From positions 372,001 to 436,000 of the forward strand of contig CAXXIF010000004.1 in NCBI GenBank assembly GCA_963677375.2: DNA of 64,000 bases, in the 5' to 3' direction. Made by a program: the position numbers and the translations under genes. Origin of the DNA: Pseudaeromonas sp963677375. GTDB lineage: Bacteria; Pseudomonadota; Gammaproteobacteria; Enterobacterales; Aeromonadaceae. Positions 17,014 to 25,904 of this stretch are shown here, piece by piece; positions within the stretch are counted from its first letter, which is position 1; every line of letters starts with the position of its first letter. A model generated the notes under the pieces. It did no database searches. It was not told where the DNA came from and was given only the letters and a program-made list of their open reading frames with translations.

Positions 17014-18015
17014 GTGAACGCTTTATTGTTACGGCAGCAGCGTCATCAATGGCGGTGGTTGATGCTGCTTCTGTGGTTATTGCTGTTGGTCTTCGCCGCA
17101 AACCTGCTGGTAGGCCCTGTCTCCTTGTCGCAGTTGCTGGCGGGCGAGGGGTTATCGGCCATGCAGCAGCAGGTGCTTTGGCAATTGCGTTTGCCCCGCG
17201 CTTGCCTGGCGCTACTGCTGGGCGCAGGTTTAGCCATGTCCGGCTGTGTGCTGCAGACCCTGCTGCAGAATCCGCTGGCGGAGCCGGGGCTGATTGGTGT
17301 CTCCAGCGGGGCATCACTGGCGGCCGTGCTGGCACTGTTTCTGGTTCAGAGGCTGGGTTTTCAGCTTCCCCCCTGGGGTCTGTCGATTGCGGCATTTTGT
17401 GGCGCCTTACTGGTCACCAGTACCCTGTTGTTTCTGGCGCGCGGTGGACGACTGGATAATGTCCGGCTGCTGTTACTTGGCGTGGCGATTGGTATCTGCA
17501 GCAGCGCCATTACCACCTGGCTGCTCTATTTCGCCAATGACCAGTCGCTACGGGAAATGATGTTCTGGATGATGGGGAGTCTGGCCTATGGACAGGCCCA
17601 ACCCCTGTGGTGGTGGCTGCCCTATCTGGCCGTCATGGTCTGGCTGGTGCTGCGTCGGGATGCCCTGACTCTGCTGCAGCTGGGGGACTACCAGGCACAA
17701 CTGATGGGGCTGGATCTGCGTCGTCTGCGCTGGCAACTGGTATTTGCCGTGTGCGTACTCAGTGGCTTGGCGGTGGCGCTTGCCGGTTCGATTGGCTTCA
17801 TCGGCTTGTTGATCCCCCATCTGATGCGGCTGCTGGGCCGGGGTAGTGCCCGATTTGTCTTACTGGCCTCCCTGTTTGCGGGTGCCACAACCCTGCTGCT
17901 GGCTGACCTGTTATCCCGCAATCTGTTACCCAGCGGCGAATTGCCGGTCGGGATCATCACCGCGACTCTCGGAGCTCCTTTGCTTATTTTCCTCTTGGTC
18001 CGCCGCCATGTTTAG
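17014..18015 (+). CDS. btuC: vitamin B12 ABC transporter permease
   Basis: This 333-residue FecCD-type permease of the inner membrane has about ten helices. LRLPRACLALLLGAGLAMSG, NPLAEPGLIGVSSGA and GSIGFIGLLIPHLMRLL (the loop that contacts the ATPase) are all conserved. Similarity to E. coli BtuC runs along the length, including FWMMGSL and ELPVGIITATLGAPLLIFLL. GTG at 17014 is the preferred start because GGAGG is about 9 bases upstream; a GTG at 17005 touches it. btuD overlaps by 8 bases. I see no cobalamin riboswitch upstream. Confidence 0.92.
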   Translation: MNALLLRQQRHQWRWLMLLLWLLLLVFAANLLVGPVSLSQLLAGEGLSAMQQQVLWQLRLPRACLALLLGAGLAMSGCVLQTLLQNPLAEPGLIGVSSGASLAAVLALFLVQRLGFQLPPWGLSIAAFCGALLVTSTLLFLARGGRLDNVRLLLLGVAIGICSSAITTWLLYFANDQSLREMMFWMMGSLAYGQAQPLWWWLPYLAVMVWLVLRRDALTLLQLGDYQAQLMGLDLRRLRWQLVFAVCVLSGLAVALAGSIGFIGLLIPHLMRLLGRGSARFVLLASLFAGATTLLLADLLSRNLLPSGELPVGIITATLGAPLLIFLLVRRHV

Positions 18016-18778
18016 TCTTCAGAATTTGACAGTTCCTGGTCGCCTGGCACCCCTGAGTTGGCACTGTGAACAACCGGGGCTGATTGCACTGATTGGTCCC
18101 AATGGCAGTGGTAAATCCACATTGCTGCTAGCGCTGGCCAACCTGTTACCCACCCAAGGGCTGGTGCGGCTGGGGGCTTGTTCCTTGCTGGATCTGGATA
18201 TGCGTTCGGCGTCCAGGGTAAGGGCCATGCTGCCTCAGCGTCAGGGCAGTTTGCTCACTATCTCCTGTCTGGATGTGTTGCAGTTGGGGGCCAGTATGCT
18301 GGATACGACGCCTGCGCAGGTTCAGCAGGTACTGAGCGTGCTGGTGGCGCGATTCGAGCTGGAGCCTTTGTTAGCACGGGATTTCAGCCAGTTGTCGGGT
18401 GGTGAGCAGCAACGGGTCTTACTGGCCAAGACCCTGTTACAGATCTGGCCGGCTCTGAATCCGCACGGCCAACTGTTGCTGCTGGATGAACCCTTGGCCG
18501 GTCTGGATTGGCATCATCAGTTACAGGTGTTGGATCTGTTGCGAGAGCTGGTGGCGGACGGTGTGCTGGTCATTTTTTCGGTACATGATTTCAACCTGGC
18601 GTTGAGTCATGCCGACGGTCTGCTCTGTCTGCAAGCCGGTAAGCTGGTGGCGCATGGCGGCATCGAGGGACTGGATGCCGCCCTGCTGGCCCGGGTATTT
18701 CATATCCGCTGCCAGCGACTCAGTGATGGTCAGCACAGTTGCCTGGTGCCTGTCGCTCTGAGCTCGGATGTCGTCTAA
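18008..18778 (+). CDS. btuD: vitamin B12 ABC transporter ATP-binding protein
   Basis: This 256-residue ABC ATPase pairs with BtuC. Walker A GPNGSGKST is at about 30-38, the Q-loop is at LPQRQG, the signature LSGGEQQ at about 129-135, Walker B LLLLDEP at about 156-162, and the switch histidine is in FSVHDFN. The start ATG overlaps the 3' end of btuC by 8 bases, indicating translational coupling. The substrate-binding BtuF is not in this window. Confidence 0.92.
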   Translation: MFSLQNLTVPGRLAPLSWHCEQPGLIALIGPNGSGKSTLLLALANLLPTQGLVRLGACSLLDLDMRSASRVRAMLPQRQGSLLTISCLDVLQLGASMLDTTPAQVQQVLSVLVARFELEPLLARDFSQLSGGEQQRVLLAKTLLQIWPALNPHGQLLLLDEPLAGLDWHHQLQVLDLLRELVADGVLVIFSVHDFNLALSHADGLLCLQAGKLVAHGGIEGLDAALLARVFHIRCQRLSDGQHSCLVPVALSSDVV

Positions 18779-18790
18779 CGTCGGGGGCGT

Positions 18791-19852
18791 CTAGCTCCGG
18801 CGAGTGATGCGCTCGATGGCCGCACTATGCAACTTGGCGAGTATGGTCTCGGTCTGTTCCCAGCCGATACAGGCATCGGTAATGCTTTGCCCAAAGGTTG
18901 CGGCGCAGCCATCGATCACGTCCTGACGCCCCTCGGTGAGGAAACTCTCAATCATGACACCGGCGATACCGGTACGGCCGCGTCGGAGTTGATCACACAC
19001 ATCATCTGCGACATTCAGTTGACGGCGATGATCTTTCTGGCTGTTGCCGTGACTGAAGTCCACCACCAGACGTTCGGTCAGACCGGCTTTGGCCAGATCG
19101 GCACAGGCGGCATCGACACTGGCGGTGTCATAGTTCGGACGCCGGCCACCGCGCAGTATGACATGGCCGTAGGGATTGCCACTGGTGCGGTAGATGGTCA
19201 TTTTGCCGTCTTTGTCCGGGGAATTGAAGATATGGCTGTGGGCGGCGGCTCGTACGGCATCGATGGCGATGCGGATATTGCCGTCGGTCCCATTTTTAAA
19301 ACCTACCGGGCAGGAGAGGGCCGAAGCCATTTCCCGATGCACCTGGCTCTCTGTGGTCCGCGCGCCTATCGCCCCCCAACTGATAAGATCGGCAATGTAC
19401 TGTCCGGTCACCATATCCAAAAACTCTGTGGCCGTGGGTACGCCGAGACTGTTGATATCATGCAGCAGTTTTCGCGCCAGAGTCAGGCCGGCATTGACGT
19501 TGTAGCTGCCATTCAGGTCGGGATCATTGATCAGACCTTTCCAGCCCACTATGGTGCGTGGCTTTTCGAAGTAGGCGCGCATGACGATGCAGAGACTGTC
19601 GGCATACTGCTGGCGTAATGGTGCCAGTTGGCGAGCATAGACTAGGGCTGCTTCCGGATCGTGCAGGGAGCAGGGGCCAATGATGACCAGTAACCGCGGA
19701 TCGGTACCGGCAAGAATGGCTTCAATTTCCTGACGGGCCTGCAGGATATGCTGGGCCAGAGGGGCGGTCAGGGGCGTACTGGATGCGAGTTCACGGGGGG
19801 TGATGAGGGCTTCGATTTTCTGGGTTCTGAGTTCATCAGTATGGATCGACAT
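18791..19852 (-). CDS. aroH: 3-deoxy-7-phosphoheptulonate synthase, Trp-sensitive type
   Basis: The first enzyme of aromatic amino acid synthesis condenses phosphoenolpyruvate with erythrose 4-phosphate. The 353 residues align best with E. coli AroH rather than AroF/AroG. Shared features are the TDELRTQKIEALITP opening, VPTATEFLDMVTGQ, and GAIGARTTESQ with CPVGFKNGTDGN. This suggests feedback inhibition by tryptophan. Catalytic and metal-ligand residues are seen in the IGPCSLHD and DFSHGNS regions. It is convergent with btuD, only 12 bases apart. Confidence 0.93.
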   Translation of the reverse strand: MSIHTDELRTQKIEALITPRELASSTPLTAPLAQHILQARQEIEAILAGTDPRLLVIIGPCSLHDPEAALVYARQLAPLRQQYADSLCIVMRAYFEKPRTIVGWKGLINDPDLNGSYNVNAGLTLARKLLHDINSLGVPTATEFLDMVTGQYIADLISWGAIGARTTESQVHREMASALSCPVGFKNGTDGNIRIAIDAVRAAAHSHIFNSPDKDGKMTIYRTSGNPYGHVILRGGRRPNYDTASVDAACADLAKAGLTERLVVDFSHGNSQKDHRRQLNVADDVCDQLRRGRTGIAGVMIESFLTEGRQDVIDGCAATFGQSITDACIGWEQTETILAKLHSAAIERITRRS

Positions 19853-20001
19853 GTTTAATTCCTTGGCGGGTCACTGTGACCTTGCGAGCAGCTTGATACC
19901 TTAATAGAAATGAGGAAAGAAGGAAATGTCGCCGGAGGTTTAGCTTCCTTGCGCACTTTGCTAGCATCTAGCGTCCCATGAGTTCAATAACGAGGTGTGA
20001 G

Positions 20002-20382
20002 TTGGCTAAACCAGGCAATACAGGTTTTTATCGGATTATCAAAGCGGCGGGTTATAGCGCTAAAGGGCTCTGTTCGGCGTGGCACCATGAAGCTGCATTT
20101 CGACAGGAATTGATATTGATGCTGGTGCTCACCCCGTTGGCCTTCTTGCTCGGGAGTGGTATTACCCAGCAACTGCTGTTACTGGTGGTGGCCTGGTTGG
20201 TGGTGATTGTCGAAGTGCTCAACTCCGGCATCGAAGCCGTGGTGGATCGTATCGGGCCTGAACATCATGAGTTATCCGGCCGTGCCAAGGATCTGGGTTC
20301 GGCGGCAGTATTCTTGTCGTTGGGCTTGACGATCGTGGTGTGGGGCTGTGTGTTAGGCAGTAACTTGTTTCACTGGTGGTAA
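20002..20382 (+). CDS. dgkA: diacylglycerol kinase
   Basis: This small trimeric inner-membrane kinase phosphorylates diacylglycerol to phosphatidate for phospholipid recycling. Three helices are visible, and the catalytic-site segments EAAFRQE, VEVLNSGIEAVVDRIG and HELSGRAKDLGSAAV match DgkA closely. The start is set at TTG 20002 (126 aa), because GAGGTG precedes it and the protein then begins LAKPGNTGFYRIIKAAGY, in register with the E. coli N-terminus. An upstream ATG at 19978 would add 8 residues. Confidence 0.93.
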   Translation: MAKPGNTGFYRIIKAAGYSAKGLCSAWHHEAAFRQELILMLVLTPLAFLLGSGITQQLLLLVVAWLVVIVEVLNSGIEAVVDRIGPEHHELSGRAKDLGSAAVFLSLGLTIVVWGCVLGSNLFHWW

Positions 20383-20383
20383 T

Positions 20384-20399
20384 GTCATATACAGACCAT
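20384..20399 (+). promoter_or_regulatory. cold-box-like sequence upstream of the csp gene
   Basis: GTCATATACAGACCAT resembles the cold box (TGACGTACAGACCAT) found at the 5' end of cspA-family mRNAs. It starts just after dgkA and forms a small hairpin with the following CTGTCTG. It lies about 250 bases before the csp start codon. Confidence 0.4.
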
Positions 20400-20467
20400 C
20401 TGTCTGATAATAATCGGGATGTTTATCACCCTTTAGACAATGCCCTATCGTTTTTCGGATAATGCAA

Positions 20468-20495
20468 TTGACTTATAAGGGGATGCGCTTACAAT
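20468..20495 (+). promoter_or_regulatory. candidate sigma70 promoter for the csp gene
   Basis: TTGACT (20468-20473) and TACAAT (20490-20495) are separated by 16 bases. Transcription from here would give a 5' leader of about 145 bases, close to the length of known cspA leaders. Confidence 0.55.
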
Positions 20496-20645
20496 GCAAA
20501 CAGCTTGAATGTGTCCTAGCTTATTGTTCGGTAACGAAGTCAATCTTAACGGAAAGTCCTCGTACGGGTTTAGCAAGTCAACACCTCTCAGCTTGTACCG
20601 CCTCATTTCAAGGCACAGTTATATTTGTTACTTAGGAAATTTATT

Positions 20646-20855
20646 ATGTCTGACGTCCGCACTGGCAAGGTAAAATGGTTCAACGAGACTAAAGGTTTCG
20701 GCTTCATCGAGCAGGACCAAGGCCCGGATGTATTCGTACACTTCAGAGCTATCAACTCTCAAGGTTTCAAGACCCTGGCTGAAGGTCAACGCGTGCAGTT
20801 CAGCGTGACTCAAGGTCAAAAGGGCCCGCAAGCTGAGAACGTAACTATTCTGTAA
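20646..20855 (+). CDS. cold-shock domain protein, CspA family
   Basis: This 69-residue OB-fold RNA/DNA-binding protein has RNP1 KGFGFIEQ and RNP2 VFVHF (about 17-24 and 33-37), plus the conserved KWFNETKGFGFI opening and GPQAENV end. Such proteins act as RNA chaperones and antiterminators during cold or stationary growth. The start at 20646 (MSDVRTGKVKWF) is the family start. The unusually long untranslated leader suggests post-transcriptional control. Confidence 0.95.
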   Translation: MSDVRTGKVKWFNETKGFGFIEQDQGPDVFVHFRAINSQGFKTLAEGQRVQFSVTQGQKGPQAENVTIL

Positions 20856-20894
20856 GCTTGTAGGTGTTGATGGTTCACTCCATCAGCAAACAAG

Positions 20895-20924
20895 AAAAAG
20901 CGCCCGTATGGGCGCTTTTGTTTT
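20895..20924 (+). terminator. terminator after csp gene
   Basis: AAAAGCGCCC / GGGCGCTTTT with a GTAT loop is followed by GTTTT. A second small hairpin (TGATGG / CCATCA) precedes it. Confidence 0.9.
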
Positions 20925-21048
20925 ATGCGGGTTTTGCAGTCCGTACTATCGACAGACTCGCTTGTTTCCGCTCAAAAAATACCCTTCGCCAACATTTTAT
21001 TCACAAGCTATAATCGCGCCCCTCGTTTTCAGCCTCAGGCCTCGTGGT

Positions 21049-23406
21049 ATGCAGCAGCCAGATATTTCTCTTTTTTCCTATCCTAAATATTGGGCTGAAT
21101 GCCTGGGCCCGGCCCCGTTTTTGCCGATGTCCCGCGCCGAGATGGATAAGCTGGGCTGGGATAGCTGCGACATCATCATCATCAGCGGTGATGCCTATGT
21201 GGATCACCCTAGCTTTGGCATGGCGGTGATCGGTCGCTTTCTGGAGGCTCAGGGGTTTCGTGTTGGTATCATTGCCCAGCCCGACTGGAGCAGCAAAGAG
21301 CCTTTCATGGCGCTCGGCAAGCCGAACCTGTTCTTCGGGGTGTCTGCGGGCAATATGGATTCGATGATCAACCGCTATACCTCAGATAAAAAACTGCGAC
21401 ATGACGACGCATATACCCCTGGCAACGAAGGGGGAAAGCGGCCGGATCGCGCTGTGCTGGTTTATTCCCAGCGCTGCAAGGAGGCGTATAAAGAGGTTCC
21501 TGTGGTGATTGGTGGTATCGAGGCCTCGCTGCGTCGCATCGCCCACTATGACTACTGGTCCGAGACGATACGCCGCTCTGTGCTCTTCGATGCCAAGGCC
21601 GATCTACTGGTATTCGGTAACGCCGAACGGCCGTTAGTCGAGATTGCTCATCGCTTTGCCCGTGGGGAGTCGGTGGTTCAGATGCAGGATATTCGCGGCA
21701 CCGCCGTGATCCGCCGTGAAGCACTACCCGAATGGCGCGGTGTGGATTCCACCCGACTCGACAAATTGGGCAAGATTGACCCCATTCCGAACCCATATAT
21801 GGAAGATGCCCCCTGTGCTCCGGAAGCTGTCGCCGAGCCGGAGGCCAAACCCATTCTGGTTCAACCGGCGCGACCCAAGCCGTGGGAGCAGACCTATGTC
21901 TTGCTGCCCTCTTACGAGAAGGTCAAGGCCGACAAGGTGCTGTATGCCCATACGTCCCGGGTGTTACATCAGGAAACTAATCCGGGGTGCGCCCGGGCCC
22001 TGATGCAAAAACATGGCGATCGGTTTTTGTGGGTGAACCCGCCTGCGATCCCGCTCACCACCGAGGAGATGGACGGCGTCTTTGCCTTGCCCTACAAGCG
22101 GGTGCCTCATCCGGCCTATGGCAAGGCCAAGATCCCGGCCTACGACATGATCAAGACCTCGGTCAACATCATGCGCGGTTGTTTTGGGGGTTGTACCTTC
22201 TGCTCGATTACCGAGCATGAGGGCCGCATCATCCAGAGTCGATCCGAAGAGTCCATCTTGCGCGAAATTGAGGAAATTCGTGACAAGGTGCCAGGATTTA
22301 CCGGAGTGATCTCCGATCTGGGGGGGCCGACGGCCAACATGTACCGGTTGCGCTGCAAGAGTCCGAAGGCGGAGTCGACCTGCCGTCGCGCTTCTTGTGT
22401 CTATCCGACCATCTGTCAGCACATGGATACCGATCATGCGCCGACTATCAGCCTGTACCGTAAGGCGCGGGATCTGAAGGGGATCAAGAAGATACTGATT
22501 GCCTCCGGAGTTCGTTACGATCTGGCGGTGGAAGATCCGCGCTATATCAAGGAGCTGGTCAAGCACCATGTCGGCGGTTACCTGAAAATAGCTCCGGAGC
22601 ATACCGAAGAGGGACCGCTCTCCATGATGATGAAGCCGGGGATGGGCAGTTATCACCGCTTCAAAGAGTTGTTCGAGCAGTATTCCCGTGAGGCGGGCAA
22701 GCAGCAGTACCTGATCCCCTATTTTATCTCGGCCCACCCAGGCACCCGGGATGAGGACATGGTCAATCTGGCACTGTGGCTCAAGGCCAATGATTTTAAA
22801 CTGGATCAGGTGCAGAACTTCTACCCGTCCCCCCTGGCAACCGCGACGACCATGTACTACTCGGAAGTGGACCCGCTGCACAAGGTCACCTACAAATCAG
22901 AAGCCGTATTTGTCGCCAAGGGTGAACGTCGTCGTCGCTTGCACAAGGCGATCCTGCGCTACCATGATCCGGCGGGCTGGCACATGATCCGGCAGGCGCT
23001 GCAGGAGATGGGGCTCAGTCGCCTGATTGGCATGGGGCCGCAACATCTGGTGCCTCCGGCCGGCCGTGAGGAGCGGCAGGGAGTATCGACCGGCGGGCGT
23101 ATGGCGCTGACCCGACATACCGATATGGTCCGGCAGCGAGAGCCCCATTCCGGAAAGCAGGGTGGCAACGGGAAAGCGGGTGGCCCCGGAGGTAAATCAG
23201 CCACGCAGCAGGGTAAAGCCCCCTCCGCTTACGCGGGCAAACCAGCGGCTGCGGCGAATAAAACTGCAGGTGAGGCCAGGAAGCCGAGCGCTTATCAGAG
23301 CAAGCCAACAGCCCAGGACAAGGCACCGTCTGCGGGTCGAGGGGCAGGCACGAATGATAAACCTCAAGGGCGAAAACCTCGTCCGGCCGCTAAAGCCGGA
23401 CGCTGA
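21049..23406 (+). CDS. ygiQ: YgiQ family radical SAM protein
   Basis: The 785-residue protein has an N-terminal YgiQ domain (DISLFSYPKYWAECLGPAPFLPM onward) followed by a radical SAM domain whose cluster cysteines C378, C382 and C385 are in GCFGGCTFCS. The C-terminus from about residue 700 is a low-complexity Lys/Ala/Gly/Pro tail, longer than in E. coli. The family is widely conserved but its substrate is unknown. The start at 21049 corresponds to the family N-terminus; the Shine-Dalgarno is weak. Confidence 0.93.
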   Translation: MQQPDISLFSYPKYWAECLGPAPFLPMSRAEMDKLGWDSCDIIIISGDAYVDHPSFGMAVIGRFLEAQGFRVGIIAQPDWSSKEPFMALGKPNLFFGVSAGNMDSMINRYTSDKKLRHDDAYTPGNEGGKRPDRAVLVYSQRCKEAYKEVPVVIGGIEASLRRIAHYDYWSETIRRSVLFDAKADLLVFGNAERPLVEIAHRFARGESVVQMQDIRGTAVIRREALPEWRGVDSTRLDKLGKIDPIPNPYMEDAPCAPEAVAEPEAKPILVQPARPKPWEQTYVLLPSYEKVKADKVLYAHTSRVLHQETNPGCARALMQKHGDRFLWVNPPAIPLTTEEMDGVFALPYKRVPHPAYGKAKIPAYDMIKTSVNIMRGCFGGCTFCSITEHEGRIIQSRSEESILREIEEIRDKVPGFTGVISDLGGPTANMYRLRCKSPKAESTCRRASCVYPTICQHMDTDHAPTISLYRKARDLKGIKKILIASGVRYDLAVEDPRYIKELVKHHVGGYLKIAPEHTEEGPLSMMMKPGMGSYHRFKELFEQYSREAGKQQYLIPYFISAHPGTRDEDMVNLALWLKANDFKLDQVQNFYPSPLATATTMYYSEVDPLHKVTYKSEAVFVAKGERRRRLHKAILRYHDPAGWHMIRQALQEMGLSRLIGMGPQHLVPPAGREERQGVSTGGRMALTRHTDMVRQREPHSGKQGGNGKAGGPGGKSATQQGKAPSAYAGKPAAAANKTAGEARKPSAYQSKPTAQDKAPSAGRGAGTNDKPQGRKPRPAAKAGR

Positions 23407-23431
23407 GAGCTGGATAGTGTGCGGATTTATG

Positions 23432-23458
23432 AAAGACCTGGCTTGTGCCAGGTCTTTT
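23432..23458 (+). terminator. terminator after ygiQ
   Basis: AAAGACCTGGC / GCCAGGTCTTT with a TTGT loop and a TTTT run just after the stem. Confidence 0.85.
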
Positions 23459-23501
23459 CCATGTCTACCCTATTGAAAAATAAGTGCATTCAGGTGAGAA
23501 C

Positions 23502-23987
23502 ATGAGAGTCGTTTCCTGGCGGTTATTCGCATTATTGCTGTGTTGTGGGCCGCTGTTTGCGGAGGTGATATCTCCCGATCCGGCTCTGGAACTTGCCGAT
23601 CTCATCGGTGGCAAGACCCAGTACAACCAGCTGAGTCATCAGGTACTGGGTGATATGATCCGCAAGCAACCGGCCATGGCACGCTACCAAGGGGTGGTGC
23701 AACGCTGGGCGCGGGAGTATCTGACCTGGGAGCGGATGCGGGCCGAGCTGGCCCAGACCTATCACAGCCACTTCACCGGCGCTGAAATCCGCGACATGGT
23801 GCTGTTTTTTCGCACCCCAAGCGGACAAAAATATGTGCGTTATGCCCCCTTGCTACGGGAAGAGATGGTGCGCATCGGTCAGCGCCTGGCACGGGAGCAG
23901 CAACCGCGCCTGATCCAGATGTTACGCGATGCCGGGGCCAAGGTTGAAGTTCAGCAGGCCACCCGTCCTCCGGTTGCCAGCCAGTAA
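23502..23987 (+). CDS. DUF2059 family exported protein
   Basis: This 161-residue protein begins with a signal peptide (MRVVSWRLFALLLCCGPLFA, cleavage near FAEV). The rest is helical. It carries the DUF2059-type C-terminal pattern, with the segment FTGAEIRDMVLFFRTPSGQK (about 90-109), then a run of charged helix. The function of the family is unknown. AGGTGA precedes the ATG at 23502. Its 3' end overlaps the convergent EAL/GGDEF gene by 37 bases. Confidence 0.85.
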   Translation: MRVVSWRLFALLLCCGPLFAEVISPDPALELADLIGGKTQYNQLSHQVLGDMIRKQPAMARYQGVVQRWAREYLTWERMRAELAQTYHSHFTGAEIRDMVLFFRTPSGQKYVRYAPLLREEMVRIGQRLAREQQPRLIQMLRDAGAKVEVQQATRPPVASQ

Positions 23988-25663
23988 TCCTCCCCATTGA
24001 ACTGCTTGGCCGTTTTCTTGGCCTGGGTCAGTTGCTCGCTGAGTTGCCCCGCCGTCAGGCCACAACCCGGTTGCCAGGGAACCAGCCCGATGGCTAACTC
24101 CAGTAGGGGGAAAAAACGCGGTTTTCCATCCCGATCCAGACTCTGAATGCCACCGGCTCGCCAATCCTCATCCCGATAGCAGTGCTGGCGGAGTTGGCGC
24201 AACTCGGCTTGCATGGCCACTATGTGTTGCTCCCAGCCCGAATGGCGCAGTAACAGGATGAAATCGTCTCCTCCCAGATGACCAATGAAGTTCTGCCGTT
24301 GGCCCAAGTGTTTGCGCAGTAATTTTGCTACCAGAGTGATGATTTGGTCACCCCGGTCATAGCCATAGACATCGTTGTAGGGTTTGAACGAGTTCAGATC
24401 GCAGTAGGCCAGATGGAACCGCTCTTGCGCGGCAATGGCACACTCCAGCGCCTGCTGGATCGGTACATTGCCAGGGAGCAGGGTGAGGGGATTGGCGTGT
24501 TGGGCCATCTGGATACGGTAGTTGGTCAGTCGCCGCATCAGTTCCCGAATGCTGCCCATTCCCAGATAACGCCCCTCTTCGCAGATGATAAACCAGGCAT
24601 CCATCTCATCGCTATTGTGTTCAATAAGGTGCTGGCTGATCTGGACTAAATCCAGCGTGGCATCGACCAGAATGGGCTGACGGTCCATCAGGGTTCGGAC
24701 CGGACGCTTGGCATACAGGGAGTGGCCGAATCGCTCGGCAAAATGAGCCAGCAAGCGGTTGCGGCGAATGATTCCGATGGGCTTGCCTTGTGGCGTTAGT
24801 ACCGGCAGACAGTGGAGATCCTCATCTTGCCGGAACAGTTCGAACACCTCCTGACAGGGGCGGTCGGGATGCAGGCTTGGCATCGAATGGACCAGCTCAC
24901 GCATCGGGGTCTGTTCATGGGGCTGATGGTCTGGCTGGATGGCGGGCAGGGTGATCGCCTGGGGATGAGTAACTGGTTTTCCCAGCAGATAGCCTTGAAA
25001 ATAGCGAACGCCCATCTGTTGCAAGGTTTGCCATTCCTGCATGGTTTCGACCCCTTCGACGATGAATCGGGTGTTGAGCTGTTTGGCCAGGTCCAACAGA
25101 GTGGCAATAAACAGCCGTCGAGCCGGATCTGAGTCGACCCCGTGAGTAAAATGGCGATCCAATTTGACGTATTCAGGGCTCAAGTCCAGCCAGCGTCGCA
25201 GGCCGGAAAAGGCATCCCCCACATCATCCAGAGCCAGAGCAATGCCGGCGTCACGTAACTGAAGCACCTCATCGTGGAGGGACTCCATATCGTGCTGCTG
25301 TTGTTCGGTGAGTTCGATCACCAGATGTTCGGGGGCTAGTCCGTAATGGCTGAGTCGAAGCAACAAGGCATGCGTGCCTAACGCCAGGAGGGCGGCGGCG
25401 GACAAGTTGACAAACAGCTGCCCGTTCAGCTGTTGATGAGTGAAGTGATACAAGGCTCTATCCAGGCACAGAAGCTCTAGCTCCACACTGCGTTGGCAGG
25501 TCTTTGCCAAGCTGAATAGAGCCGCTGCGCTATGGTAGGGACTGTTAGCCGGTCCCCGGCTGAGTGCCTCATGACCGAGCACCATATGATGTTGGGCATC
25601 GACTATGGGTTGGAACAGGGTTTGGATCTCGGCATGCGCCAGGATGGAGTCCAGAGTTGGCAT
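23951..25663 (-). CDS. EAL - CBS - GGDEF protein (c-di-GMP turnover)
   Basis: The 570 residues have an EAL domain first (about 1-235) with its catalytic set present: HEALSRG, FVNLSA, VIELTE, ALDDVGDAFSGL, YVKLDRH, VEGVET and FQGYLLGKP. Two CBS-like repeats (about 255-380) and a C-terminal GGDEF domain (about 395-560) follow. The GGDEF signature reads GGDDF, so cyclase activity is uncertain. No membrane segments are present. The CBS pair could sense adenine nucleotides. The ATG ending at 25663 is chosen because the EAL domain starts there, although a Shine-Dalgarno is lacking. Confidence 0.9.
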   Translation of the reverse strand: MPTLDSILAHAEIQTLFQPIVDAQHHMVLGHEALSRGPANSPYHSAAALFSLAKTCQRSVELELLCLDRALYHFTHQQLNGQLFVNLSAAALLALGTHALLLRLSHYGLAPEHLVIELTEQQQHDMESLHDEVLQLRDAGIALALDDVGDAFSGLRRWLDLSPEYVKLDRHFTHGVDSDPARRLFIATLLDLAKQLNTRFIVEGVETMQEWQTLQQMGVRYFQGYLLGKPVTHPQAITLPAIQPDHQPHEQTPMRELVHSMPSLHPDRPCQEVFELFRQDEDLHCLPVLTPQGKPIGIIRRNRLLAHFAERFGHSLYAKRPVRTLMDRQPILVDATLDLVQISQHLIEHNSDEMDAWFIICEEGRYLGMGSIRELMRRLTNYRIQMAQHANPLTLLPGNVPIQQALECAIAAQERFHLAYCDLNSFKPYNDVYGYDRGDQIITLVAKLLRKHLGQRQNFIGHLGGDDFILLLRHSGWEQHIVAMQAELRQLRQHCYRDEDWRAGGIQSLDRDGKPRFFPLLELAIGLVPWQPGCGLTAGQLSEQLTQAKKTAKQFNGEDYWLATGGRVAC

Positions 25664-25904
25664 AGCGGCAGCAACAAGTTGAGAACAGGCGTGAGTGACG
25701 CTAAAAGCCGTGGATGACAGCAAGATGACAAGGCTTCCATTCCTGCTTTGCCATTGATCCAAAACAAGAAATCACGGCAGGAGTCCAGATCAGCACTCCA
25801 GCTCGAAATAGATACCTGCTTTTATTGGTCAGGCTAATTCTGTCTTAAGCTTCGCGAACTATGTTGAAAGGGTACAACTTTGTGCATGATGAGGAGTAAG
25901 GAAC

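Noticed and set aside
19960..19972. GCTAGCATCTAGC palindrome between aroH and dgkA considered as a TrpR operator
   Set aside because: The two CTAG half-sites are three bases apart instead of the four of the known operator, and it lies over 100 bases from the aroH start. It may be chance.
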